Below are positions 27,832 to 35,672 of a stretch of 64,000 nucleotides of DNA, piece by piece. The first letter of the stretch is position 1. Each line of letters opens with the position of its first letter. The notes below the pieces were generated by a model. That model saw only the letters and a list, made by a program, of their open reading frames with translations. It was not told the origin of the DNA and made no database searches. The stretch is from Candidatus Arcticimaribacter forsetii. GTDB lineage: Bacteria; Bacteroidota; Bacteroidia; Flavobacteriales; Flavobacteriaceae. The translations under genes and the position numbers were made by a program. The stretch lies in the NCBI RefSeq assembly GCF_910589745.1, contig NZ_OU342399.1:1116001-1180000 (forward strand), given 5' to 3'.

Positions 27832-29115
27832 TTATAATTCTAAATAGTCTAAAGCTAACCCTACCATTACTTTTACTCCGTGAATCATTCCTTCATCTTG
27901 AACAACAAAGTCCGGCGTATGATGAGACGGAGCATCTTGTGGCATTATTTTAGGATCCATTCCTCCTAAGAAGAAATAAAGTCCAGGAACCTGCTGTTGA
28001 AAGTAAGAAAAGTCCTCTGCTCCGGTAATGGCTTTCATTACACTGACATTAGACTTCCCTACAGCACGTTCTAAGGTTGGAACCATTAAGTTGGTAAGAA
28101 CTTCATCGTTATAAGTTAGTGCAGCTGTTTTACGAATTGTAACCGTTGCTGTTCCTCCATATGCTTCTGCAATTTTAGGAATCATATCATACATTCTTTG
28201 ATGAATTACTTTTTGCATATCAGCATCAAGAGTTCTTATAGTTCCAATCATCTCGGCAGATTCTGGAATAATATTAGACCGAATACCGGAATGAATTGCA
28301 CCTACAGAAGCAACAGCCCCTTCTTTGGTTAGTTCAGAATCTCTGCTAATTAAGGTTTGAATTCCATTAATTATCTGAGAAGATATCATTATCGGATCAA
28401 TGCTATTCCAAGGAGTTGAGCCATGGGATTGCTTACCGCCAACAACTATTTTGTATTCATCTGCAGCAGCCATAATTCCTTTAGTTTTATATTTTATGGT
28501 TCCTACTGGTGTTGCTGAATTAATATGTAGTCCAAATACAGCATCTACATCAGGATTTTTTAAAACACCTTCCTTAACCATAAGTAATGCTCCACCTTCT
28601 TCGCCAACAGGTGGTCCTTCTTCTGCAGGTTGAAATATGAATTTAACCGTTCCAGCAAAGTCATTATTTTTTGATAAAATCTCAGCTACTCCCATCAAGA
28701 TAGCAACGTGTGTATCATGTCCACAAGCGTGCATAACCCCCGTTTGTAGGTTGTTAAAAATAGCGGTTGCGTTGGATTTATATGGAAGGGAATTTCTCTC
28801 TGTTACGGGAAGTCCGTCCATATCTGCTCGTAAAGCAACTACTTTTCCTTCTCGCTTTCCTTTTAGTATACCCACAACTCCAGTGTGAGCAACTTCTGTT
28901 TGAACTTCCATTCCAAGAGAACGTAAATGTTCAGCTACTTTTGCTGCAGTTTTAAACTCGCGATTTGACAATTCAGGATTTTGATGAATTTCATGTCGCC
29001 ACTGAACCACTTTAGACTCAATCGCATTAAAAGTTGAATCTTGAATTTGTGAAAAACAAAGTGAACTCATTAAAATTGATACGGTAAGGGCGAATATTGT
29101 AAAGTTACTTTTCAT
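27832..29115 (-). CDS. Secreted M20 family amidohydrolase/peptidase
   Basis: 427 residues with a signal peptide (1-22, cleaved near CFSQ/IQ). The zinc-site motifs are HACGHDTHVA (C131, H133, D134), FQPAEEGP with its paired Glu, and a late GAEDFSYF. This is the M20D aminoacylase/hippurate hydrolase group (IAA-amino acid hydrolase-like), which splits N-acyl amino acids or short acyl peptides; export suggests it acts in the periplasm. Monocistronic and convergent with patatin. Confidence 0.93.
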   Translation of the reverse strand: MKSNFTIFALTVSILMSSLCFSQIQDSTFNAIESKVVQWRHEIHQNPELSNREFKTAAKVAEHLRSLGMEVQTEVAHTGVVGILKGKREGKVVALRADMDGLPVTERNSLPYKSNATAIFNNLQTGVMHACGHDTHVAILMGVAEILSKNNDFAGTVKFIFQPAEEGPPVGEEGGALLMVKEGVLKNPDVDAVFGLHINSATPVGTIKYKTKGIMAAADEYKIVVGGKQSHGSTPWNSIDPIMISSQIINGIQTLISRDSELTKEGAVASVGAIHSGIRSNIIPESAEMIGTIRTLDADMQKVIHQRMYDMIPKIAEAYGGTATVTIRKTAALTYNDEVLTNLMVPTLERAVGKSNVSVMKAITGAEDFSYFQQQVPGLYFFLGGMDPKIMPQDAPSHHTPDFVVQDEGMIHGVKVMVGLALDYLEL

Positions 29116-29294
29116 GTAATTTTAGGATCTAAATGTTATGATTTCTTAAATGTAAATAAAAATTTTCCAATCAAACTCCAATTATTTAATCTTATTTTCA
29201 GGCGGTTTACTTCAATTCAAAATGGTTCATAATTTATTATATAAAATGATTTTTTTATGCATTTTTAAACATTCAAAGTATTATTTTAGTCTTA

Positions 29295-31634
29295 ATGAAA
29301 CAAGATTTAACTGCACACATAAATACGCTTAATGAAGCTCAAAGAGGACCTACTTTACATAAAGATGGTCCTTTAATTGTTATCGCTGGAGCTGGTTCTG
29401 GAAAAACTCGAGTTCTGACTTACAGAATTGCATACCTAATGAGTCAAGGCGTAGATTCTTTCTCTATTCTTGCTCTTACTTTTACCAATAAGGCTGCACG
29501 GGAAATGAAAGGTCGGATTGCAGAACTAGTAGGAGACGGGGAGGCAAAAAACCTTTGGATGGGAACCTTTCATTCCGTTTTTGCTCGAATTCTAAGAAGT
29601 GAAGCAGATAAGCTAGGATATCCTTCGAATTTTACCATTTATGACACTCAAGATTCAGATCGACTTTTATCTTCTATCATAAAAGAAATGGGTTTAGAAA
29701 AAGATGTGTACAAAACAAAGCAAGTAAGAAGTAGAATTTCTGCTTATAAAAATAGTTTGATTACCGTCCGAGCTTATTATAGTGACCCTGACTTACAGGA
29801 GTCCGACGCTATGGCTAGACGCCCAAAAATGGGTGAGATTTACAAAGAGTATGTCGATCGTTGTTTTAAAGCTGGTGCTATGGATTTTGATGATTTATTA
29901 CTTCGAACTAATGAATTATTAAATCGTTTTCCGGAGGTTCTTGCTAAATATCAAGATCGTTTTAGATATATATTAGTGGATGAGTATCAAGATACAAACC
30001 ACTCTCAATATTTAATTGTCAGAGCCTTATCTGATAAATTTCAAAACATTTGTGTTGTTGGTGATGATGCCCAAAGTATATATGCATTTCGTGGTGCTAA
30101 CATCAATAACATTCTAAATTTCCAAAAAGATTACGATAATGTCGCATTGTATCGACTAGAACAAAATTATCGTTCCACTCAGAATATTGTAAATGCTGCA
30201 AATTCAATTATTAATCACAATGAAACCAAGCTAGATAAAAAAGTTTGGACCGCTAACGATACTGGAAACAAAATAAAAGTACAACGTTGTCCAACGGATG
30301 CCGACGAAGGCCGACATGTAGCTTCAAGTATTTTTGACTTTAATTTAACAGAACAAAGAAAATATACTGATTTTGCTATTCTTTACAGAACTAACGCGCA
30401 ATCACGAGCAATGGAAGATGCGCTAAGGAAACGTAATATTCCGTATAAAATATTTGGAGGGTTATCATTCTATCAAAGAAAAGAGATCAAGGATACGCTA
30501 GCTTATCTGCGAGTAATTATCAATCCTAAAGATGAAGAAAGCCTTAAGCGAATCATAAATTACCCAGCAAGAGGTATCGGTCAAACTACAATCGATAAAT
30601 TAGTTGTTGGTGCAAAACATCATAATTTAACTTTATTCGAAACTGCTGAGCGAGCAGGAAGTCTTGGAATTGGAGTTAATGCTGGAACAGTAAATAAGTT
30701 AGAACAATTTGTGACTTTAATTAAGAGTTTTCAAATATTCAACGAAACTGCCAATGCTTTTGAAATTGCAGATGAAGTAACTAAGAAAACTCACATAGTT
30801 TCTGATTTAAAAAAAGACGGAACTCCAGAAGGAGTGAGCAAAATCGAAAACATTGAAGAGTTACTTAATGGGATTAAAGATTTTACCGAGGGGCAACAAG
30901 AACTTGCAGACGCAACAGGAGCATTAACCGAATTCTTAGAAGATGTTGCTTTAGCCACAGATTTTGACAATGAAAACAAAGGAGAGGATAACAATCGCGT
31001 CTCTCTTATGACCATACATCTAGCAAAAGGACTTGAATTCCCTTATGTTTATATCGTTGGAATGGAGGAAGATCTTTTTCCATCACCAATGAATTTAGAT
31101 TCAAGAAGTGGTTTAGAGGAGGAGCGGCGTTTGTTTTATGTTGCACTGACTAGAGCAGAGGAGCGGGCTTTTCTTTCATACACTCAGTCTAGATATCGTT
31201 GGGGAAAACTAAATAGTGCAGAACCCAGTAGATTTATTGAAGAAATAGATGAACAATTTATTGATCATCAAATTCCAAAATCGGATTATGAATATAAACC
31301 TTTGGTAAATACAAATATTTTCGGAACTGCTGATGCTCCTAAAAAACAAATAAAAAAGCCGTCTTCTTGGGAAGGAAAACCAAATACAACTCCAAATCCG
31401 ACTCAGTTAAAAAAACTACGTAAATTACAGTCAACCCAGCAGGTAGCGTCTTCTTCAAAAGAAGAAATAATCGAGTTGCCTCTTGGTACTAAGGTAGAAC
31501 ATCAAAGGTTCGGAAAAGGGATAGTAACTCTTTTAGAAGGTTCGGGCAATGATAAAAAAGCTACTATTAAATTTAACGGTACTGGAGAAAAAAAACTACT
31601 CTTACGTTTTGCAAAACTTAAAATCATAAACTAA
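29295..31634 (+). CDS. UvrD/PcrA-type 3'-5' DNA helicase
   Basis: 779 residues, full length for the PcrA/UvrD group. The motor shows AGAGSGKT (31-38), LTFTNKAAREMKGR, the Walker B LVDEYQDTN, VVGDDAQSIYAFRGA (motif III), YRLEQNYRS, MTIHLAKGLEFP and VALTRAEERAFLSY (motif VI). The C-terminus (about 730-779) carries the PcrA-type RNA-polymerase-binding Tudor-like segment (GTKVEHQRFGKGIVTLLEG). The role is nucleotide excision repair and replication-transcription conflict handling. Its stop overlaps the start of the next gene by one base (TAATG). Confidence 0.95.
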   Translation: MKQDLTAHINTLNEAQRGPTLHKDGPLIVIAGAGSGKTRVLTYRIAYLMSQGVDSFSILALTFTNKAAREMKGRIAELVGDGEAKNLWMGTFHSVFARILRSEADKLGYPSNFTIYDTQDSDRLLSSIIKEMGLEKDVYKTKQVRSRISAYKNSLITVRAYYSDPDLQESDAMARRPKMGEIYKEYVDRCFKAGAMDFDDLLLRTNELLNRFPEVLAKYQDRFRYILVDEYQDTNHSQYLIVRALSDKFQNICVVGDDAQSIYAFRGANINNILNFQKDYDNVALYRLEQNYRSTQNIVNAANSIINHNETKLDKKVWTANDTGNKIKVQRCPTDADEGRHVASSIFDFNLTEQRKYTDFAILYRTNAQSRAMEDALRKRNIPYKIFGGLSFYQRKEIKDTLAYLRVIINPKDEESLKRIINYPARGIGQTTIDKLVVGAKHHNLTLFETAERAGSLGIGVNAGTVNKLEQFVTLIKSFQIFNETANAFEIADEVTKKTHIVSDLKKDGTPEGVSKIENIEELLNGIKDFTEGQQELADATGALTEFLEDVALATDFDNENKGEDNNRVSLMTIHLAKGLEFPYVYIVGMEEDLFPSPMNLDSRSGLEEERRLFYVALTRAEERAFLSYTQSRYRWGKLNSAEPSRFIEEIDEQFIDHQIPKSDYEYKPLVNTNIFGTADAPKKQIKKPSSWEGKPNTTPNPTQLKKLRKLQSTQQVASSSKEEIIELPLGTKVEHQRFGKGIVTLLEGSGNDKKATIKFNGTGEKKLLLRFAKLKIIN

Positions 31635-32254
31635 TGGCAATACTACATTCTTTATTTCCATCTAGTCCTAATACTAAGATCATTAAGGATGTAGCTAAAG
31701 ATTTAATCGGAGGTGCTCTTGTAATTTACCCAACAGATACAGTTTATGCATTGGGATGTTTGAGTTCTAACCACAAAGCTCTTAGTAAACTTGCTAAATT
31801 AAAAGAAGTAAAAGTTGAGCAAGCACCCTTTAGTTTTTTATTTAGTGATTTAAGTGAATTGTCGGGTTATGTTCAACATTTTGACTCAGCAACTTTTAGA
31901 CTATTAAAAAGAACACTACCAGGACCATATACTTATATTATGTCTGGAAGTAAAAAGTTGCCAAAACCATTTGATAAAAGAAAATCTATAGGGATTAGAA
32001 TCTCAGATGATCCAATTTTAAAAGTCTTACTCCCTTTGCTACCTGCTCCTTTAATAACGACTTCTTTACATGACAAGGACAAAATTATAGACTATACAAC
32101 AGACCCTGACGTTATTTTCGAGGAATGGGGTGACATTGTAGATATAATGATTGAAACTGGAGCGGGAGGGAATCTGCCTTCTACTGTGATAGACTTGACT
32201 CAGGGAGATCCGATTCTCATAAGAAAAGGGAAAGGCTTGGTAGATTTTATATAA
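31634..32254 (+). CDS. L-threonylcarbamoyladenylate synthase (Sua5/YrdC/YciO family)
   Basis: 206 residues with a YrdC-like fold. VIYPTDTVYALGCLSS is the family signature, and SFLFSDLSELSGYV, GPYTYIM, SIGIRISDDPI and STVIDLTQGDPILIRKGKG follow. It would make threonylcarbamoyl-AMP from threonine, bicarbonate and ATP for the t6A37 modification of tRNA. The YrdC and YciO branches differ in activity, and this short form without the Sua5 domain could belong to either. It is translationally coupled to the helicase gene and ends in a terminator. Confidence 0.87.
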   Translation: MAILHSLFPSSPNTKIIKDVAKDLIGGALVIYPTDTVYALGCLSSNHKALSKLAKLKEVKVEQAPFSFLFSDLSELSGYVQHFDSATFRLLKRTLPGPYTYIMSGSKKLPKPFDKRKSIGIRISDDPILKVLLPLLPAPLITTSLHDKDKIIDYTTDPDVIFEEWGDIVDIMIETGAGGNLPSTVIDLTQGDPILIRKGKGLVDFI

Positions 32255-32286
32255 AAAAACGCTCTTCATTACAAAGAGCGTTTTTT
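32254..32286. terminator. Bidirectional terminator
   Basis: A hairpin CGCTCTT/AAGAGCG (32260-32266 against 32274-32280, 7-base loop) flanked by A7 and T6 runs. It works both for the helicase/YrdC operon and for the convergent OmpA gene. Confidence 0.9.
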
Positions 32287-32305
32287 AATTAATATTTAAA
32301 AGAGC

Positions 32306-33160
32306 TTATTGAGCTGCTTCCATTCCTTTGCTGATTAAGTCATAAAACTGATCTAATTTAGGAAGAACAACAATTCTAGTTCTTCTGTTTTTAGCTCTGT
32401 TTGAAGGCGAATCATTTTCTAAGAGTGGTACGTAAGAACTTCTACCAGCAGCAGTCATTCTTTGTGGTGGTACACCAAAGTCTTTTTCAAGAACACGAAC
32501 AACAGAAGTTGCTCTCTTTACACTTAAGTCCCAGTTGTCAACAACACAATCGTTGCTAATCGGCACATTATCTGTATGTCCTTCAACCATGAACTCAAGT
32601 TCTGGTTTGTCCAATACAACTTTAGCAACCTTTCCAAGTACTTCTTTTGCTTTCTTTGAAACTGTCGAACTACCGCTGTTAAATAATAATTTATCAGAGA
32701 TCGATATGAATACAACACCTTTTTCAACGTTTATTTCTATATCACCATCTGTAAGGTTTCCTAAAGCTCCTTTCAAGCTTGTAACTAATGCAAGAGTAAC
32801 AGAGTCCTTTTTTGTAACAGCGTCTCTTAAGCTTGTAATTCTAGAATCTTTCTCTTTTAAACTTTCTAGAGATTTCTCAAGGTTTTCAGCTCCTTTTTGA
32901 GATAGCGTAGTAAGGTTACCTAAGTTGTCTATAAGATCAGAATTATTTTCTTTTAAGAATCTAATTTGTTCTTGAAGCGATGCAACAGATGCAAGAGCAG
33001 CTGCTTTTTCTTCATCACATGTATTAAGTTTTACAGTTGTACTATTAAGCAAATCTTTAGTTGTATCTTGAAGTGCTTGTAATTCAGTGAATTTCTTTTG
33101 AGAAACACATGAAGCCAAAAGTAAAGTAACTAATGGAAAGTATAATAACGTTTTTTTCAT
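32306..33160 (-). CDS. OmpA/MotB-domain lipoprotein
   Basis: 284 residues. A lipoprotein signal with C18 (LLASC) is followed by a long helical, coiled-coil-prone region (about 25-130). The C-terminal OmpA domain (about 150-270) has the peptidoglycan-binding signature VEGHTDNVPISN, WDLSVKRATSVV and NRAKNRRTRIVV. It should anchor the outer membrane to peptidoglycan, lipidated on the outer membrane's inner leaflet. It has its own promoter region; a near-match TAACTTTA lies at 33187-33194. Monocistronic. Confidence 0.92.
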   Translation of the reverse strand: MKKTLLYFPLVTLLLASCVSQKKFTELQALQDTTKDLLNSTTVKLNTCDEEKAAALASVASLQEQIRFLKENNSDLIDNLGNLTTLSQKGAENLEKSLESLKEKDSRITSLRDAVTKKDSVTLALVTSLKGALGNLTDGDIEINVEKGVVFISISDKLLFNSGSSTVSKKAKEVLGKVAKVVLDKPELEFMVEGHTDNVPISNDCVVDNWDLSVKRATSVVRVLEKDFGVPPQRMTAAGRSSYVPLLENDSPSNRAKNRRTRIVVLPKLDQFYDLISKGMEAAQ

Positions 33161-33211
33161 TGGTGTAAGTTTACATATTAGGGAGGTAAAGTTAATATAT
33201 ATTTTAAGAAT

Positions 33212-34201
33212 TTAGATGTCTTTAATTTTATTTTTATTTAAAATAAAATACTTTAAAACGATACTGTTAGTTTTATAATAGTTTTGTTTGAAATGAAGTC
33301 TTTTTCTTTTTTTAAACATCCTAAAGAAATTAAGGTAAACTAGAAGATGAGCTTTTATTATACTCATACAATTAGTAATCTCCCCTTTAATCAGAAATCT
33401 AATTCCAGAAATACCATCGAGAATCAATCTTATAAAGAAAATGAAGGGTAATGTTATGAAGGGTACGTTTTTAATAATCATAAAAAGGGAATTTCTGTAA
33501 TTATAAAATACCTTTCTGGGAGAGTTCGGTAAACTGGCCCCTCCTAGATGATAAACTTTTGAATTTCCTACACTAAATATTTCGTAACCCCTGTTTTTTA
33601 GTCTCCAACAAAGATCAATTTCTTCTTGATGCATAAAAAAGTCTTCATCGAAACCATTTGCTTGTTTAAATAATTCATTTCTAATAAATAGGCATGCTCC
33701 AGAAGCCCAAAAAATAGATTCATCTCCATTAAATTGTCCTTGATCTTTTTCTAGATGATCGAATATTCTTCCACGACAAAACGGATAACCAAAGCGATCA
33801 ATATAACCACCAGCGGCTCCTGCATACTCGAATTTAGAATGATCTTTTTCATCTAAGATATGAGGTTGTGCTGCAGCTATATTAGGATTGGACTTGAAAA
33901 GTTTTAAAATAGGAGGTAGCCAATTCTCTGTTACGCGTATATCGTTGTTTATCAAGCATAAAAGTTCTTCTTTAATGTTTTCCAATCCTTTATTATACCC
34001 GCCAGCATAACCCAAATTAGAGGGGTTTTGGATCAAGTTTATCTGAGGAAAATTACTTTTGAGATGAGCTACGGAATTGTCTGTAGAGTTATTGTCTATT
34101 ACATAAATAGTTGCCTCTTTACTGTATTCTATAAGATCGGGTAAAAAACGCTTTAACATTTCTACACCATTCCAATTCAATAAAACAAGGGCTAGTTTCA
34201 T
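33212..34201 (-). CDS. Glycosyltransferase family 2 protein
   Basis: 329 residues. LNWNGVEMLKRFLPDLIEYS, YVIDNNSTDNSV and CLINNDIRVTENW (the DXD-like metal site) place it in GT2, close to the rhamnosyltransferase/WbbL-type cluster. A later WRLKNRGYEIFSVGNSKVYHLGG stretch is typical of that group. The last 90 residues have one or two hydrophobic segments and a basic tail, so it is probably membrane-associated. It likely adds a sugar to a surface polysaccharide; the acceptor is unknown. Its start overlaps the stop of the HsdR_N gene by 4 bases. Confidence 0.9.
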   Translation of the reverse strand: MKLALVLLNWNGVEMLKRFLPDLIEYSKEATIYVIDNNSTDNSVAHLKSNFPQINLIQNPSNLGYAGGYNKGLENIKEELLCLINNDIRVTENWLPPILKLFKSNPNIAAAQPHILDEKDHSKFEYAGAAGGYIDRFGYPFCRGRIFDHLEKDQGQFNGDESIFWASGACLFIRNELFKQANGFDEDFFMHQEEIDLCWRLKNRGYEIFSVGNSKVYHLGGASLPNSPRKVFYNYRNSLFMIIKNVPFITLPFIFFIRLILDGISGIRFLIKGEITNCMSIIKAHLLVYLNFFRMFKKRKRLHFKQNYYKTNSIVLKYFILNKNKIKDI

Positions 34202-34644
34202 AGACTATATTTAGGGATTTCTTTTATGAATTGATATGATTTATCTTCATAATTCATCACACAAAAATAATGTTCTTTTCCGTTAGTAAGCATAAGATAG
34301 TTACTCTTTAAGGCCATATTGTATCGAGCGACTTGATCAAAAGTATCCTGAGTGATTTTAATTGTTGGAGCTTTACATTCAATCAGTATATTAACACTAC
34401 CATCAGATGAATAAACAACAATATCGTATCGTTTGATACGTCCATTAACTTGAATTTGTTTTTCAACGTTAATTAAACTTGGAGGATATCCAAGATTAGA
34501 TATTAAGAAATGGAGACAGTGTTGCCGTACCCATTCTTCTGGCGTTAATAATAGATTCTTTTTACGGATCAAATCCAAGATATACGTCTTATTTTCCTTA
34601 TTTTTGAGGGTAAACGTATAGTTAGGGAAATTTAGTTGTTCCAT
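34198..34644 (-). CDS. Stand-alone HsdR_N / type I restriction-like nuclease-fold protein
   Basis: 148 residues, a complete small protein seen widely in Bacteroidota and annotated as type I restriction enzyme R protein N-terminal domain. The PD-(D/E)xK core reads D74 (RYDIVV), then E89-C-K91 (ILIECKAP), in the expected beta hairpin, so the nuclease fold looks intact. No HsdM or HsdS is nearby and it has no motor, so it is not a restriction system. The role is unknown: possibly DNA metabolism, given the divergent holA. Only 26 bases separate its ATG from the holA start. It leads into the GT2 gene with a 4-base overlap. Confidence 0.85.
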   Translation of the reverse strand: MEQLNFPNYTFTLKNKENKTYILDLIRKKNLLLTPEEWVRQHCLHFLISNLGYPPSLINVEKQIQVNGRIKRYDIVVYSSDGSVNILIECKAPTIKITQDTFDQVARYNMALKSNYLMLTNGKEHYFCVMNYEDKSYQFIKEIPKYSL

Positions 34645-34665
34645 AATACAAAAATGAGCATTTTT

Positions 34666-34673
34666 TAGCTTTG
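34666..34673 (+). promoter_or_regulatory. Possible -7 box (TAGCTTTG) overlapping the holA start
   Basis: An exact TAnnTTTG match whose last three bases are the TTG start codon of holA. If it is a real promoter, the mRNA would begin inside the gene, so either this match is a coincidence or the start is wrong. Confidence 0.25.
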
Positions 34674-35672
34674 AAAGACATAAATCAAATACTTAGTTCA
34701 ATAAAAAAAGGAGATTTTGCTCCTGTTTATCTTTTAATGGGAAGCGAACCCTTTTTCATTGATCAGGTTACTAAGGTGCTATCTACTCATGTGGTAGAAG
34801 AACATGCTAAGGATTTTGATTCGACTATTTTTTATGGTAAAGAATCCCTTCCGGAACAAATTATAGAGATCGCAAAACGATTTCCGATGATGGGAACTCA
34901 TCAGTTAGTAATTGTTCGAGAAGCACAGAGTTTAGATAAGAAATTTGAAGATTTAGTTACATATCTTGAAAACCCACAAAGTCAGACGGTTTTAGTTCTT
35001 TGTTATAAGTTGAAAAATCTTGATAAAAGAAAAAAAACTTACAAAGCCATTGCTAAAAATGGGGTTATTCTTGAAACTAAGCCCTTATATGATAATCAGG
35101 TTGCTGCTTGGATTAAAGATCGAGGTTTGCGTTATGGATTAAATTTTCATCCAAACTCTACCCAATTAATTGCTTCATTTTTAGGTACGGATTTGGGGAA
35201 AATAGACAAAGAGTTAGAAAAACTTGCAAGTAGAATTCAGCAAGGCGAGGAAATTACTCCTGCATTAATAGAAAAACATATTGGTTATAGTAAGGATTTT
35301 AATAGTTTTGAACTTAAAAAATCCCTAGGGAAAAGAGATTTGGAGCATTCCTTTAGAATCATAAAATATATGGCTTCTAATAGCAAAAAACATCCGGTCC
35401 CGCTTACAATTATAGTTTTATTTAATTTTTTCCAAAAACTTTTATTATTCCATGGAGTTTCTTCTCCCTCACAGGCTCAAAAAGTTTTAGGAGTTTCACC
35501 ATATTTCCTTAAAGACTACGAGGCCTCCGCTCGTTTTTATTCGATGAAACAAATATCTAAAGTCATCGAATATATTAAAGAAGCAGATTTAAAAAGTAAA
35601 GGAGTAGGGGCGCAAAATCTTCCGATGGAAGAGTTACTTAAAGAGTTAGTAATAAAGATTGTGTCAGTTTAA
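34671..35672 (+). CDS. holA: DNA polymerase III subunit delta
   Basis: 333 residues, normal for HolA, the clamp-loader subunit that opens the sliding clamp. Conserved stretches are FAPVYLLMGSEPFFID, MMGTHQLVIVREAQSLDK and TDLGKIDKELEKLASR. The only start that fits the family is TTG at 34671; no ATG or GTG is in frame upstream before the stop at 34644-34646. A 4-codon open frame (34654-34668, ATG to TAG) ends 2 bases before the TTG, so re-initiation is possible. The TTG also overlaps a TAGCTTTG match. It ends 4 bases inside the convergent E1 gene. Confidence 0.93.
   Translation: MKDINQILSSIKKGDFAPVYLLMGSEPFFIDQVTKVLSTHVVEEHAKDFDSTIFYGKESLPEQIIEIAKRFPMMGTHQLVIVREAQSLDKKFEDLVTYLENPQSQTVLVLCYKLKNLDKRKKTYKAIAKNGVILETKPLYDNQVAAWIKDRGLRYGLNFHPNSTQLIASFLGTDLGKIDKELEKLASRIQQGEEITPALIEKHIGYSKDFNSFELKKSLGKRDLEHSFRIIKYMASNSKKHPVPLTIIVLFNFFQKLLLFHGVSSPSQAQKVLGVSPYFLKDYEASARFYSMKQISKVIEYIKEADLKSKGVGAQNLPMEELLKELVIKIVSV

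Noticed and set aside
34198-34644. Remnant of a type I restriction system
   Set aside because: The protein is complete at its normal family length and no HsdM, HsdS or HsdR motor fragments are nearby, so it is a stand-alone protein and not a relic.
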